DNA from: Noviherbaspirillum humi
Lineage (GTDB): Bacteria > Pseudomonadota > Gammaproteobacteria > Burkholderiales > Burkholderiaceae_D
DNA: 64,000 nt
Reading direction: 5' to 3'
Assembly (NCBI RefSeq): GCF_900188095.1
Contig: NZ_FZOT01000004.1
Location: 186,001 to 250,000 of the forward strand
Shown here: piece after piece, positions 1 through 10,920 of the stretch
Layout: the number at the start of each line of letters is the position of its first letter
Numbering within the stretch: position 1 is the stretch's first letter
Translations under genes and position numbers: made by a program
The notes under the pieces: model-generated
Database searches by the model: none
Told to the model about the DNA's origin: nothing
What the model saw: only the letters and a program-made list of their open reading frames with translations

Positions 1-189
1 CCCATCATCCTGACTGCGGCGGCAGCGGTGCTGGCCATGATTCCGCTGTCGCGTTCGGTGTTCTGGGGGCCGATGGCGGTAGCCATCATGGGCGGCCTCG
101 TCATCGCCACGGGATTGACGCTGCTGTTCCTGCCGGCCTTGTATGCGGCCTGGTTCCGTGTCAGGCGAAACCCGGCAAAACCGGCATGA
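1..189 (+). CDS. C-terminal end of an RND-family efflux transporter (partial)
   Basis: The first 62 codons in frame 1 are open from the window edge and end in TGA. They encode two hydrophobic stretches joined by a short turn (around MIPLSRSVFWGPMAVAI and GGLVIATGLTLLFLPALYA), then a short basic tail (RVRRNPAKPA). The FWGPMA...GG...ATGLTLLFLPALY pattern is the last transmembrane pair of AcrB/HAE-1 type inner-membrane pumps, which drive tripartite drug or metal efflux with proton uptake. The substrate cannot be told from this fragment. The gene body lies outside the window. Confidence 0.75.
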   Translation, partial: PIILTAAAAVLAMIPLSRSVFWGPMAVAIMGGLVIATGLTLLFLPALYAAWFRVRRNPAKPA

Positions 190-282
190 CAGGCCGCCCC
201 CCGTCATCAAAAGGAGAGGCGTTTCGCAAAAAAATCCAGTAAAATGCCGGATTGAAGTTAAGAAGCTATTAACAGGCTTTCC

Positions 283-321
283 AGGGCGACCGGTTGACAC
301 TTCAGGTCGCCCTTTGCTTTT
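283..321 (+). terminator. Hairpin downstream of the efflux gene
   Basis: A perfect 9-bp stem (AGGGCGACC, 283-291, with GGTCGCCCT, 305-313) encloses a 13-nt loop and is followed by a T-rich run (TTTGCTTTT). It fits an intrinsic terminator for the efflux operon. The loop also carries the TTGACA of the next promoter, so the element probably has two roles. Confidence 0.55.
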
Positions 322-324
322 ATA
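294..324 (+). promoter_or_regulatory. Sigma-70 promoter for tRNA-Leu (and probably tig)
   Basis: TTGACA at 294-299 is followed after 18-19 nt by TTTTAT/TTTATA (318-324). Transcription would start near 332, about 35 nt before tRNA-Leu. The -35 box sits inside the loop of the preceding hairpin. No better promoter lies between the tRNA and tig, so tig is probably read from here too. Confidence 0.5.
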
Positions 325-366
325 CCCCGGTTGCCGAGTTTTCAAGGGCGGCCGGCGCGAAATCCT

Positions 367-453
367 GCGAGGATGGCGAAATTGGTAGACGCACCAGGTT
401 TAGGTCCTGACGCCAGCAATGGTGTGGGGGTTCGAGTCCCCCTCCTCGCACCA
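367..453 (+). tRNA. tRNA-Leu (anticodon TAG)
   Basis: The acceptor stem is GCGAGGA (367-373) with TCCTCGC (443-449), then discriminator A450 and an encoded CCA (451-453). The anticodon arm CCAGG-TTTAGGT-CCTGA gives anticodon TAG. A T-arm with GTTCGAGTC is present. The long variable region and 87-nt length are those of a class II leucine tRNA. It lies 29 bp before tig. Confidence 0.97.
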
Positions 454-482
454 CAGATCATTTCATTTTTTGGACGATTCAC

Positions 483-1832
483 ATGGCAACTGCAGTCGAA
501 ACCCTGGAAAAACTCGAGCGCCGCATGACGATCACCCTGCCGCTGGCAGATGTGAGGGCGGAAGTTGAAAAACGCTTGAAGGTTCGTGCCCGCACAGCGA
601 AGGCACCCGGTTTCCGTCCGGGCAAAGTGCCGATGAAGATGGTCGCCGCACAGTACGGTTTCCAGGTCGAAACCGAAGTGCTCAATGACAAGGTCGGCCG
701 TGCGTTCAACGACGCCGCCACCGAAAACAACCTGCGCGTCGCCGGCCTGCCGAAGATCGAACCGAAGTCCGGCGAAGGCGTGGCCGAGGATTCCGTCGCG
801 TTCGATGCCACCTTCGAAGTCTATCCGGAAGTGAAGATCGGCGACCTGTCCCAGGTTGAAGTGGAAAAGGTCGTCAGTGAAGTCACGGACGCCGAAATCG
901 ACAAGACCATCGACATCCTGCGCAAGCAGCGCGTGCACTACCACGTCAAGGGCGAGCAGGGTGCGCACGGCGATGGCGGCGCCGACCAGTCGGCCCAGAA
1001 CGGCGATCGCGTTACCATCGACTTCGTGGGCAAGATCGACGGCGTCGAATTTGCCGGCGGCAAGGCGGAAGACTTCACCTATGTGCTGGGCGAAGGCCGC
1101 ATGCTGCCCGAGTTCGAGGCTGCAACCATCGGCCTGAAGGTTGGTGAGTCCAAGACCTTTCCGCTCACTTTCCCGGCCGACTACCACGGCAAGGATGTCG
1201 CTGGCAAGACTGCCGAATTCACCATCACCGTCAAGCGCATCGAGTGGGCGCACATGCCGGAAGTCGACAGCGACTTCGCCAAGTCGCTCGGCATCGAGGA
1301 CGGCGATCTCGCCAAAATGCGCGAAGACATCAAGGCCAACCTGGAGCGCGAAGTGAAGAACCGCGCCAAGGCCGGCACCAAGGACAGCGTGATGAACGCG
1401 CTGATCAAGGTTGCCGAGCTGGACGTGCCGAACGCGCTGGTGCAGCAGGACGTGGAGCGCCTGGTGCAAATGACCCGCGAAGACATGGCCCAGCGCGGCA
1501 TGAACGTCAAGGACATGCCGTTCCCGCCGGAGCTGTTCACCGCCCAGGCCGAGCGCCGCGTCCGCCTCGGTCTGATCCTTGCCGAAGTCGTGAAGGAAAA
1601 CAAACTGGATGCGACTCCGGAGCAGGTCAAAGCGCAGATCGAGGATTTCGCGCAAAGTTACGAAGATCCGCAACAGGTCCTGAAGTACTACTACAGCGAC
1701 CGTCGCCGCCTGGCTGAAGTCGAGGCCCTTGTTTTGGAAGAAAACGTCGTTAACTATGTCCTTGGCAAGGCGAAGGTGACCGACAAGGCGGTTTCTTTCG
1801 ATGAATTGATGGGCAACAACGCACAGGCTTAA
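483..1832 (+). CDS. tig: Trigger factor, ribosome-associated chaperone and prolyl isomerase
   Basis: Trigger factor binds near the ribosome exit tunnel and shields nascent chains; it is cytoplasmic. The 449-residue length is normal. The N-terminal domain holds the ribosome-docking signature GFRPGKVP at residues 43-50. An FKBP-type isomerase domain follows at about residues 165-255 ([15 protein letters not shown], then the [11 protein letters not shown] segment). The rest is the helical chaperone domain. A short acidic insertion, [11 protein letters not shown], precedes the FKBP domain. The ATG at 483 begins [14 protein letters not shown], as in relatives; its ribosome site is weak. clpP follows after 30 bp, so chaperone and protease are probably co-transcribed, as in many proteobacteria. 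Confidence 0.97.
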   Translation: MATAVETLEKLERRMTITLPLADVRAEVEKRLKVRARTAKAPGFRPGKVPMKMVAAQYGFQVETEVLNDKVGRAFNDAATENNLRVAGLPKIEPKSGEGVAEDSVAFDATFEVYPEVKIGDLSQVEVEKVVSEVTDAEIDKTIDILRKQRVHYHVKGEQGAHGDGGADQSAQNGDRVTIDFVGKIDGVEFAGGKAEDFTYVLGEGRMLPEFEAATIGLKVGESKTFPLTFPADYHGKDVAGKTAEFTITVKRIEWAHMPEVDSDFAKSLGIEDGDLAKMREDIKANLEREVKNRAKAGTKDSVMNALIKVAELDVPNALVQQDVERLVQMTREDMAQRGMNVKDMPFPPELFTAQAERRVRLGLILAEVVKENKLDATPEQVKAQIEDFAQSYEDPQQVLKYYYSDRRRLAEVEALVLEENVVNYVLGKAKVTDKAVSFDELMGNNAQA

Positions 1833-1862
1833 ACGTTTGTGCGCACTCCTTAAGGAAAGCAC

Positions 1863-2489
1863 ATGACAGGCATGAACCGAAATTCTGCGCTCGATACCGA
1901 AATGCTCGGTATGGTGCCGATGGTAATTGAGCAGAGCGGCCGCGGCGAGCGCGCCTACGATATCTACTCGCGCCTGCTGAAGGAACGGGTGATCTTCCTG
2001 GTCGGCCCGGTGAATGATCACACCGCCAACCTGATCGTCGCCCAGATGCTGTTCCTGGAAAGCGAAAATCCGGACAAGGACATTTCGCTGTACATCAACT
2101 CTCCGGGCGGCTCGGTGTCTGCCGGCATGGCGATTTTCGACACCATGCAATTCATCAAGCCGGATGTCTCCACCCTCTGCACCGGCTTGGCTGCATCGAT
2201 GGGTGCTTTCCTGCTGGCGGCGGGTGCGAAGGGCAAGCGTTTCTCGCTCCCCAACTCGCGCATCATGATTCACCAGCCGCTGGGCGGCGCTCAGGGCCAG
2301 GCATCGGACATCGAGATCCAGGCACGGGAAATCCTGTACCTGCGCGACCGCTTGAACAACATCCTGGCTGAAAAGACCGGTCGGTCGGTGGAACAAATCA
2401 GCAAGGATACGGACAGAGATAACTTCATGTCCGCTGTCGAGGCGGCCGAATATGGCCTGATTGACAAGGTGCTGACCAACAGGGCTTGA
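1863..2489 (+). CDS. clpP: ATP-dependent Clp protease proteolytic subunit
   Basis: ClpP forms the two-ring, 14-subunit serine peptidase that ClpX or ClpA feeds with unfolded substrates in the cytoplasm. The 208 residues include all of the triad: Ser112 in [11 protein letters not shown], His137 in [10 protein letters not shown] and Asp186 in [10 protein letters not shown]. The spacings of 25 and 49 residues equal those of E. coli ClpP. AAGGAAAG lies just before the ATG at 1863; a second ATG three codons in (MNRNS) is possible. A short propeptide of about 14 residues is expected to be removed. A hairpin follows the stop codon, so clpX may also have its own transcript. Confidence 0.97.
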   Translation: MTGMNRNSALDTEMLGMVPMVIEQSGRGERAYDIYSRLLKERVIFLVGPVNDHTANLIVAQMLFLESENPDKDISLYINSPGGSVSAGMAIFDTMQFIKPDVSTLCTGLAASMGAFLLAAGAKGKRFSLPNSRIMIHQPLGGAQGQASDIEIQAREILYLRDRLNNILAEKTGRSVEQISKDTDRDNFMSAVEAAEYGLIDKVLTNRA

Positions 2490-2517
2490 TCCCTGAATCG
2501 GTAACCGATTGCAATGA

Positions 2518-2552
2518 TGCCCGGATGGCTTGTCCTCCGGGCATTTGTCTTA
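2518..2552 (+). terminator. Intrinsic terminator or attenuator between clpP and clpX
   Basis: An 8-bp perfect stem, TGCCCGGA (2518-2525) with TCCGGGCA (2536-2543), has a 10-nt loop and then TTTGTCTTATT. The interrupted T-run suggests partial read-through into clpX. Confidence 0.55.
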
Positions 2553-2675
2553 TTCGGGGCGCTTCTGCGCTGTTGCGCTTTGTCCGGTATCCTTTGAGCG
2601 GTGTCGTGACGAATCGCGATTTCGCGGGTAATATCGTCCCAAAACTTTCACTTCTTAGTCTTAAACTTTGTCCCC

Positions 2676-3944
2676 ATGTCAGACAAAAAATCCTCCAGCG
2701 GTGAGAAACTGCTTTACTGCTCCTTCTGCGGCAAAAGCCAGCATGAGGTGAAGAAGCTGATCGCGGGTCCCTCGGTATTCATTTGCGACGAGTGTATCGA
2801 CCTGTGCAACGACATCATCAGGGACGAGGCTTCCAGCATCGAGTCGGTTTCCGGTCCGAAATCCGATCTGCCCACGCCGCAAGAAATCTGCGACTTGCTG
2901 GGTCAGTACGTGATCGGCCAGGAAACTGCCAAGCGCATCCTTTCGGTGGCCGTCTACAACCACTACAAGCGTCTCAAGCATCTCGGCAAGAAGGACGATG
3001 TCGAACTCGCCAAGAGCAACATCCTGCTGATCGGCCCGACCGGTTCCGGCAAGACCTTGCTGGCGCAGACGCTGGCCCGCATGCTCAATGTGCCTTTCGT
3101 CATCGCCGATGCCACCACGCTCACCGAAGCGGGCTATGTCGGCGAGGACGTCGAGAACATCATCCAGAAGCTCCTGCAGAACTGCAATTACGAGGTCGAA
3201 AAGGCGCAGAAGGGCATCGTCTACATCGACGAGATCGACAAGATCTCGCGCAAGTCGGACAACCCTTCCATCACTCGCGACGTGTCCGGCGAAGGCGTGC
3301 AGCAGGCGCTGCTGAAGCTGATCGAGGGCACCATGGCCTCGGTGCCGCCTCAGGGCGGGCGCAAGCATCCGAACCAGGATTTCGTCCAGATCGACACGAC
3401 CAACATCATGTTCATCTGCGGCGGCGCCTTCGACGGTCTGGCCAAGATCATTTCCAATCGCTCGGAAAAGAGCGGCATCGGTTTCTCCGCCAGCGTAAAG
3501 AGCCAGGACGAGCGCAACGCCAGCGAAAAGCTGATGAGCGCCGAACCCGAGGATCTGATCAAGTTCGGCCTGATTCCGGAACTGGTCGGACGTCTGCCGG
3601 TGGTCGCGACCCTGAGTGAACTAAACGAGGACGCGCTAATCCAAATCTTGCTTGAGCCCAAGAATGCATTGATAAAACAATATGCGAAGCTGCTCCAGAT
3701 GGAAGGAGCGGAACTTGAGGTTCGGCCGGCAGCGCTGCACGCCATTGCGAGAAAGGCACTGGAACGCAAGACGGGTGCGCGCGGACTGCGTTCCATTCTC
3801 GAACATGCTCTGCTGGACGTGATGTTTGAACTTCCGAGCCAGCAGAACGTTGCCAAGGTCGTGATCGACGAGAACACGATCGTGAATGGAGCCAAGCCCT
3901 TGCTGATCTATCATGAGCAGCCTAAGGTGTCTGGCGCCAAGTAA
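2676..3944 (+). CDS. clpX: ClpX, ATPase and unfoldase subunit of ClpXP
   Basis: ClpX is a hexameric AAA+ unfoldase that recognises tagged proteins (for example SsrA) and threads them into ClpP. The 422-residue protein starts with the C4 zinc-binding dimerisation domain: Cys15, Cys18, Cys37 and Cys40 (YCSFCGK and FICDECID). Walker A is GPTGSGKT at residues 120-127. Walker B is IVYIDEIDK. The sensor and arginine-finger region includes [11 protein letters not shown]. The IGF loop that docks on ClpP is present as SGIGFSA. The ATG at 2676 is the standard start, though its ribosome site is poor. The 186-bp gap after clpP contains a hairpin and possibly its own promoter. Confidence 0.97.
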   Translation: MSDKKSSSGEKLLYCSFCGKSQHEVKKLIAGPSVFICDECIDLCNDIIRDEASSIESVSGPKSDLPTPQEICDLLGQYVIGQETAKRILSVAVYNHYKRLKHLGKKDDVELAKSNILLIGPTGSGKTLLAQTLARMLNVPFVIADATTLTEAGYVGEDVENIIQKLLQNCNYEVEKAQKGIVYIDEIDKISRKSDNPSITRDVSGEGVQQALLKLIEGTMASVPPQGGRKHPNQDFVQIDTTNIMFICGGAFDGLAKIISNRSEKSGIGFSASVKSQDERNASEKLMSAEPEDLIKFGLIPELVGRLPVVATLSELNEDALIQILLEPKNALIKQYAKLLQMEGAELEVRPAALHAIARKALERKTGARGLRSILEHALLDVMFELPSQQNVAKVVIDENTIVNGAKPLLIYHEQPKVSGAK

Positions 3945-4041
3945 GCCGGCGCTCGTCAGGCTGGTCAGTCAAGCATGATTGTGCCCACTTTGCTGAAACT
4001 CGCTGAAATTTGATCGCACATCAATCTTCAGGCTTCCATCG

Positions 4042-4079
4042 AAAAGCCACCCGAGGGCAACTTCGCGTGTGGCTTTTTT
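4042..4079 (+). terminator. Intrinsic terminator of clpX
   Basis: A perfect 9-bp stem, AAAAGCCAC (4042-4050) with GTGGCTTTT (4069-4077), runs into six T residues. It separates clpX from lon. Confidence 0.8.
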
Positions 4080-4126
4080 CTTTGGCTGCTTAACCTGGAG
4101 TAATATCTGGATTGTTGCTGCATGGA

Positions 4127-4155
4127 CTTGAGATTTGGCTGCTTGGGCCCACATC
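4127..4155 (+). promoter_or_regulatory. Candidate sigma-32 (heat-shock) promoter of lon
   Basis: CTTGAGA (4127-4133), a 14-nt spacer and CCCACATC (4148-4155) resemble the RpoH consensus CTTGAAA-N13-17-CCCCATNT. The predicted start lies about 20 nt before the lon ATG. That lon is heat-induced is known from other proteobacteria; its use here is inferred. Confidence 0.5.
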
Positions 4156-4183
4156 ATCAACAAGCTCTTAAATAAGGTTCGCC

Positions 4184-6592
<2,409 letters not shown>

Positions 6593-6629
6593 TCAAGCGA
6601 TTGATCGACGGGGCTTCATCCCCGCTTGC

Positions 6630-6656
6630 AAAAAGCGACCTTCGGGTCGCTTTTTT
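6630..6656 (+). terminator. Intrinsic terminator of lon
   Basis: An 11-bp stem, AAAAAGCGACC (6630-6640) with GGTCGCTTTTT (6645-6655), closes a TTCG tetraloop and ends in a T-run. Confidence 0.92.
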
Positions 6657-6714
6657 ATTGGCCGATCGGTTCTCGACAGAAGTGTTGTGTCATCGCTGTG
6701 CACAGTCGTATTCC

Positions 6715-6743
6715 TTGACAGCATCAAGAGCCCCTAGTTAAAT
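6715..6743 (+). promoter_or_regulatory. Sigma-70 promoter of hupB
   Basis: TTGACA (6715-6720), a 17-nt spacer and TTAAAT (6738-6743) match the consensus well. The start point would fall about 70 nt before the hupB start codon. Confidence 0.6.
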
Positions 6744-6821
6744 TGCAACCCTGGTTTTGACCGCGAGTCAGTAGGCTCGCAGTGAGAAGTCAGGAAAAAA
6801 CAATTTAGTGAGGAGGCATAG

Positions 6822-7094
6822 TTGAACAAGAACGAATTGATCGAGCATGTGGCGAAGACGGCCGACATCTCGAAAACGGCGGCGGCACGGGCAGTCGATG
6901 CCATGATGGGCGCAGTCACCACTACCTTGAAGGAAGACGGCAGCGTGACCCTGGTCGGGTTCGGCACCTTTTCCGTCGGCAAGCGGGAAGCGCGCCGCGG
7001 CCGCGACCCGCGCACTGGGAGCGTGATCGAAATCGGTGCGGCGCGCGTGCCGAAATTCCGGCCTGGCAAAGGCTTGAAGGAAGCGATCAACTAG
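6822..7094 (+). CDS. hupB: DNA-binding protein HU-beta
   Basis: HU is a small dimeric nucleoid protein that bends DNA without strong sequence preference. The 90 residues contain the whole family fold, with the DNA-arm signature around GFGTFSVGKREARRGRDPRTG and the C-terminal FRPGKGLKEAIN. The start is TTG at 6822, chosen because the family begins MNKNELI and because AGGAGG (6811-6816) lies 5 nt upstream; no ATG fits. It has its own promoter and stands directly before two tRNA genes, as is common next to lon. Confidence 0.96.
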   Translation: MNKNELIEHVAKTADISKTAAARAVDAMMGAVTTTLKEDGSVTLVGFGTFSVGKREARRGRDPRTGSVIEIGAARVPKFRPGKGLKEAIN

Positions 7095-7187
7095 CCTGTC
7101 GCCAAAAGTTGTTGTAGAATAGCGGTCTTTACGGCGAGGTGACAACAGCCGTAAGTGCAGTCTGATTTGCGTGGCTAAGTCTCGTTT

Positions 7188-7263
7188 GGGTGCTTAGCTC
7201 AGTTGGTAGAGCGGCGCCCTTACAAGGCGTAGGTCGGGAGTTCGAGCCTCTCAGCACCCACCA
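7188..7263 (+). tRNA. tRNA-Val (anticodon TAC)
   Basis: The 76-nt gene has acceptor GGGTGCT (7188-7194) with AGCACCC (7253-7259), then A and an encoded CCA. The anticodon loop CTTACAA gives TAC. The leader has a TAGAAT -10-like box (7115-7120) and a 7-bp inverted repeat (TTACGGC 7129-7135, GCCGTAA 7148-7154). It is probably co-transcribed with the next tRNA. Confidence 0.97.
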
Positions 7264-7290
7264 GTCAGCTTGCATGCAGTGCCAGTTTCA

Positions 7291-7367
7291 GGAGTGGTAG
7301 TTCAGTCGGTTAGAATACCGGCCTGTCACGCCGGGGGTCGCGGGTTCGAGTCCCGTCCACTCCGCCA
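7291..7367 (+). tRNA. tRNA-Asp (anticodon GTC)
   Basis: The 77-nt gene has acceptor GGAGTGG (7291-7297) with CCACTCC (7357-7363), discriminator G and an encoded CCA. The anticodon is GTC, in the loop CTGTCAC. It lies 27 bp after tRNA-Val. Confidence 0.97.
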
Positions 7368-7375
7368 AAACCGAG

Positions 7376-7403
7376 AAAAGGCGAACGTAAGTTCGCCTTT
7401 TTT
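7376..7403 (+). terminator. Intrinsic terminator of the tRNA pair
   Basis: An 11-bp stem, AAAAGGCGAAC (7376-7386) with GTTCGCCTTTT (7391-7401), has a GTAA tetraloop and a T-run. Confidence 0.9.
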
Positions 7404-7454
7404 CTTATGGGATAGAATTTCGCTCTCTATCCATGATCAAGTGATCGGCTGACC

Positions 7455-9383
7455 ATGTTTGAATTCATTCGCACGCACCAGCGCCTAATGCAGTTCCTGC
7501 TGCTGCTCTTCATTTTCCCTTCCTTTGCCTTCTTCGGACTCGAAAGCTATACCCGCTTCCGCGATAGGGACAACGCGGTGGCGAAAGTCGCGGGACAAAC
7601 CATCTCCGAGCAGGAGCTCGATGCCGCTCACCGCGAGCAGATGGAGCGCCTGCGCCAGATGTTCGGCCAGCAGTTCGACCCGAAGATGTTCGATACGCCG
7701 GAAGCCAAGCGCAATGTGCTGGATGGCTTGATCACCCAGCGCGTGCTCGCTGCAGAAGCTGCCAACAACAATCTCGCCGTGTCGGACCAGGCGCTGCAGC
7801 AAACCATCCTCGGCATTCCGGGGCTGACCACGCCGGAAGGCAAGTTCGATGTGGAGCGCTACAAGACCCTGCTCGCTGCGCAGGGCCTGACGCCGGCAGG
7901 CTATGAAGCGCGCCTGCGCCGCGATCTGGTGCTGCAACAGGTCAGCAATGCGATTCAATCCACTGCGTTTGCGCCCAAGACCGTGGCCGACAAGCTGTCG
8001 GACCTGAACGATCAAGAGCGTGAGGTCCAGGAACTGCTGCTCAAGCCCTCCGACTATGCGTCGCAAGTCAAGGTGACGGACGACATGGTCAAGCGCTACT
8101 ACGAGAGCAACGCCGCCCAGTTCGAAGTGCCGGAAAGCGCCAAGGCCGAGTACGTGGTGCTCGACCAGGCCGCGCTGGCTGCCCAGATCGAAGTCAGCGA
8201 CGCCGATGCACGTGCCTACTACGAGCAGAATGCCAAGCGCTTCGGCACCGAGGAGCAGCGCCGCGCCAGCCACATCCTGATCGGGGTGAAGCAGAATGCG
8301 AGCGATGCCGACAAGGCTGCCGCCAAGGACAAGGCGGAGAAGCTGCTGGCCCAGCTGCGCAAGAACCCCGGCGATTTCGCCAAGCTGGCAAAGGAAAATT
8401 CCCAGGATCCCGGCTCCGCCGAGCGCGGCGGCGACCTCGACTTCTTCGGCAAGGGCATGATGGTGAAACCATTCGAGGATGCGGCCTTCAAGCTCAAGCA
8501 GGGCGACATCAGCGACGTGGTGCAGTCCGAGTTCGGTTACCACATCATCCAGCTCACCGGCATCAAGCCGGCGACGACCAAGTCCTTCGACGAGGTGAAG
8601 CCGGAAGTAGTGGCTGACATCCGGAAGCAGCAGGCGGCCAAGAAGTTTGCCGAGGCGGCCGAGACTTTTACCAATACGGTGTACGAGCAGTCGGACAGCC
8701 TGAAGCCGGTGGCCGACAAGCTGAAGCTGAAGATCGAGACGGTGTCCGACCTGACCCGCAACCCGAATCCGAAGCTGCCGGCGACAGCGCCGTTCAACCA
8801 GCCGAAGTTCCTGAAGGCGCTCTTCTCCGACGAGGTCATCAAGAACAAGCGCAATACCGACGCGGTGGAAGTCGCGCCGAGCACCCTGGTGGCCGGCCGC
8901 ATCATCGACTACAAGCCGGTGACCCGCAAGCCGCTGGAGGAAGTGCAGGCGGCGATCCGGGAGCGGGTGGTTCAGACGGAAGCGGCGGCGCTGGCCAAAA
9001 AGGATGGCGAAGCCAAGCTGGCTGCGGCGAAGTCGGAAGGCAAGCTGGGCGGCTTCGGCGAAGCCAAGGTGGTGTCGCGCGCCAAGCCGAATGCAGTCTC
9101 CCAGGGCGCATTGCCGGAGGTGATGAAGGCCGACGCCAGCAAGCTGCCGGCTTATGTCGGCGTCGATCTCCAAAACGGCGGTTATGCGCTGTACCGCATC
9201 AACAAGGTAATGCAGCCGGCAACCGTCGATGCCGCCCGGCGCCAGACCGAACGCCAGCAGATTGCCGGCGCTATGGCCCAGGAGGAAATGGCGGCGTACC
9301 TCGAATCGCTTAAGGCCAAGGCCAAGGTGCAGATCCTGCATCCGGTCGGCGCAAAGCCGGGCGAGGAACAGCCGGCGAAATGA
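7455..9383 (+). CDS. ppiD: PpiD, membrane-anchored periplasmic chaperone (parvulin-type)
   Basis: PpiD is held in the inner membrane beside the Sec translocon and helps proteins leaving it to fold. The 642 residues start with a short cytoplasmic segment and one membrane helix (about residues 12-30, [19 protein letters not shown]). A SurA-like N-terminal chaperone domain follows (about 35-200). A parvulin domain spans about 268-372 ([37 protein letters not shown]). A C-terminal chaperone part with an Ala/Pro/Lys-rich tail completes it. The position next to hupB and lon is the usual one. The ATG at 7455 is used. Confidence 0.93.
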   Translation: MFEFIRTHQRLMQFLLLLFIFPSFAFFGLESYTRFRDRDNAVAKVAGQTISEQELDAAHREQMERLRQMFGQQFDPKMFDTPEAKRNVLDGLITQRVLAAEAANNNLAVSDQALQQTILGIPGLTTPEGKFDVERYKTLLAAQGLTPAGYEARLRRDLVLQQVSNAIQSTAFAPKTVADKLSDLNDQEREVQELLLKPSDYASQVKVTDDMVKRYYESNAAQFEVPESAKAEYVVLDQAALAAQIEVSDADARAYYEQNAKRFGTEEQRRASHILIGVKQNASDADKAAAKDKAEKLLAQLRKNPGDFAKLAKENSQDPGSAERGGDLDFFGKGMMVKPFEDAAFKLKQGDISDVVQSEFGYHIIQLTGIKPATTKSFDEVKPEVVADIRKQQAAKKFAEAAETFTNTVYEQSDSLKPVADKLKLKIETVSDLTRNPNPKLPATAPFNQPKFLKALFSDEVIKNKRNTDAVEVAPSTLVAGRIIDYKPVTRKPLEEVQAAIRERVVQTEAAALAKKDGEAKLAAAKSEGKLGGFGEAKVVSRAKPNAVSQGALPEVMKADASKLPAYVGVDLQNGGYALYRINKVMQPATVDAARRQTERQQIAGAMAQEEMAAYLESLKAKAKVQILHPVGAKPGEEQPAK

Positions 9384-9404
9384 GCGTCGCCTGACCCATG
9401 AAAG

Positions 9405-9426
9405 AGCCGCCTTCGGGCGGCTTTTT
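9405..9426 (+). terminator. Intrinsic terminator of ppiD
   Basis: A 7-bp GC stem, AGCCGCC (9405-9411) with GGCGGCT (9416-9422), closes a TTCG loop and is followed by TTTT. It could also stop tesA transcripts arriving from the other side. Confidence 0.88.
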
Positions 9427-9529
9427 CATTGTGGGCATCCATGTTTTGGTCGGGCGGGCTGACGGTCGAGCGACCAACGGGTAAAGACTGAACAAGGCCG
9501 CCGCATGCAGCGGCAAGAAAAGCGCGCCG

Positions 9530-10183
9530 CTACTTCCTGAGCAGCGCCTTCAGGTGCGGCCAGACGTTTTCCAGCATGATGCGCTGCGCTTCCGCCGTCG
9601 GATGGATGCGGTCGGCCTGGAACAGGTCCGGTCGGTCTTCCAGCCCGCGCAGCAGGAAAGGCACCAGCGCCACATCCTTTTCCTTCGACGTCTTGCTGAA
9701 CATGCGCGCGAAGCGCTCGGTATAGTCGCGGCCGTAGTTGGGTGGAATCTGCATGCCGACCAGCAGCACCTTGGCGCCGGCTTTCTTCGCAGCGTCGATC
9801 ATGGCATCGAGGTTGGATTGCGTCTGCGGCACCGGCAGGCCGCGCAAGCCATCGTTGCCGCCGAGTTCGATCACCACCGTGTCGGGACGGTGCTCGCCGA
9901 GCAGCGCAGGCAGCCGGGTGCGGCCGCCGCTGGTGGTCTCCCCGCTGACGCTGGCGTTGACGATGCGGGCATCGACTTTTTCCGACTGCAGCCGCTTCTC
10001 CAGCAGCGAGACCCAGCCGGAACCGCGGGCAATGCCATACTCGGCCGAAAGGCTGTCGCCGAGCACGAGCACGGTTTTTGATGCAGAATAGGCAAGCGGC
10101 ATCCAGGCCGCCAGCGTCATCATCAGCAGCAACGCCAACAGCCGCCGGATGCGCATCGATCCGCCGGCGAGCTTGCCGAACAT
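9530..10183 (-). CDS. tesA: TesA-like GDSL esterase / acyl-CoA thioesterase I, exported
   Basis: This SGNH-hydrolase family enzyme is a periplasmic lysophospholipase and thioesterase (TesA/PldC group). The start at 10183 gives 217 residues and is preferred because AGGAG lies 7 nt upstream; a start at 10156 (MRIRRLL) is possible. Residues 10-34 form a signal peptide (RIRRLLALLLMMTLAAWMPLAYSA). The catalytic blocks are GDSLSAEYG with Ser44, the Gly block, GGND (ELGGNDGLRG) and DRIHPTAEAQ with the Asp-His pair. It diverges from a YbbA-type ATPase with only 25 bp between start codons, as in the E. coli tesA/ybbA pair. Confidence 0.9.
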   Translation of the reverse strand: MFGKLAGGSMRIRRLLALLLMMTLAAWMPLAYSASKTVLVLGDSLSAEYGIARGSGWVSLLEKRLQSEKVDARIVNASVSGETTSGGRTRLPALLGEHRPDTVVIELGGNDGLRGLPVPQTQSNLDAMIDAAKKAGAKVLLVGMQIPPNYGRDYTERFARMFSKTSKEKDVALVPFLLRGLEDRPDLFQADRIHPTAEAQRIMLENVWPHLKALLRK

Positions 10184-10208
10184 CCTTCCACTCCTGTTAC
10201 GAAACTGC

Positions 10209-10895
10209 ATGCGAGATCCTTCCCACGTTGTCCATGCGATCGAAGTCGTCGGCCTCGGAAAGCGCGTCGCCGACGCCACTGGTGAATTGACCATTCTGCG
10301 CGAAATTAATTTTAGCGTGCTGGCAGGCGAGACCCTGGCGATCGTCGGTGCGTCCGGGTCGGGCAAATCGACGCTGCTCGGCCTGCTCGCCGGGCTGGAC
10401 CATCCCTCTTCCGGCACGGTGAAGCTGGATGGCATCGACATCTTCCAGCTCGACGAGGATGGCCGGGCCGCGCTGCGGCAGCAAAAACTGGGCTTCGTGT
10501 TCCAGTCCTTCCAACTGCTGGCCCATCTTACCGCGCTGGAGAACGTGATGCTGCCGCTGGAACTCGCGCGCGATACCGAGGCTCGCCGCAAGGCGGAAGA
10601 GATGCTCGACCGGGTGGGACTCTCCAGCCGCCTGCGCCATTACCCCAGGACCATGTCCGGCGGCGAGCAGCAGCGGGTGGCGCTGGCGCGCGCCTTCGTC
10701 ACCGAGCCGTCGTTGCTGCTGGCCGACGAGCCCACCGGCAGTCTCGATGCGGCCACCGGCGAAGCGGTGATCCGCCTCATGTTCGAGTTGAACCGGGAAC
10801 GCGGCTCTACCCTGGTGCTGGTGACCCACGATACTTCCATCGCGGCCCGATGCGGCCGCATCATCACGCTCGCGGCCGGCCAAGTGCAAGGTTGA
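10209..10895 (+). CDS. YbbA-type ABC transporter ATP-binding protein
   Basis: The 228-residue protein is a complete LolD/MacB-family ATPase. Walker A is GASGSGKST, the Q-loop is FVFQSFQLL, the signature is MSGGEQQRVALARA, Walker B is LLLADEPTGSLD and the switch is VTHD. In E. coli the partner is the large permease YbbP, encoded next to it. Here the next gene (nnr) is convergent and unrelated, so the permease must be elsewhere or absent. The ATG at 10209 was chosen over one at 10149 because the latter would run into tesA coding sequence. No clear ribosome site is seen. The substrate is unknown, although pairing with tesA suggests an envelope lipid role. Confidence 0.85.
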   Translation: MRDPSHVVHAIEVVGLGKRVADATGELTILREINFSVLAGETLAIVGASGSGKSTLLGLLAGLDHPSSGTVKLDGIDIFQLDEDGRAALRQQKLGFVFQSFQLLAHLTALENVMLPLELARDTEARRKAEEMLDRVGLSSRLRHYPRTMSGGEQQRVALARAFVTEPSLLLADEPTGSLDAATGEAVIRLMFELNRERGSTLVLVTHDTSIAARCGRIITLAAGQVQG

Positions 10896-10920
10896 CCGCT
10901 TCACGCGGATTCGCGCAGGC

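Noticed and set aside
342-2396. Long open frame (684 codons) on the minus strand across tRNA-Leu, tig and part of clpP
   Set aside because: It is antisense to well-supported genes, runs through a tRNA and has a composition of shadow type (rich in Arg, His, Val, Leu). Long frames arise opposite high-GC genes.
7188-7367. tRNA-Val/tRNA-Asp pair as a phage or island integration site
   Set aside because: No integrase is near and no copy of a tRNA 3' end was noticed in the following kilobases.
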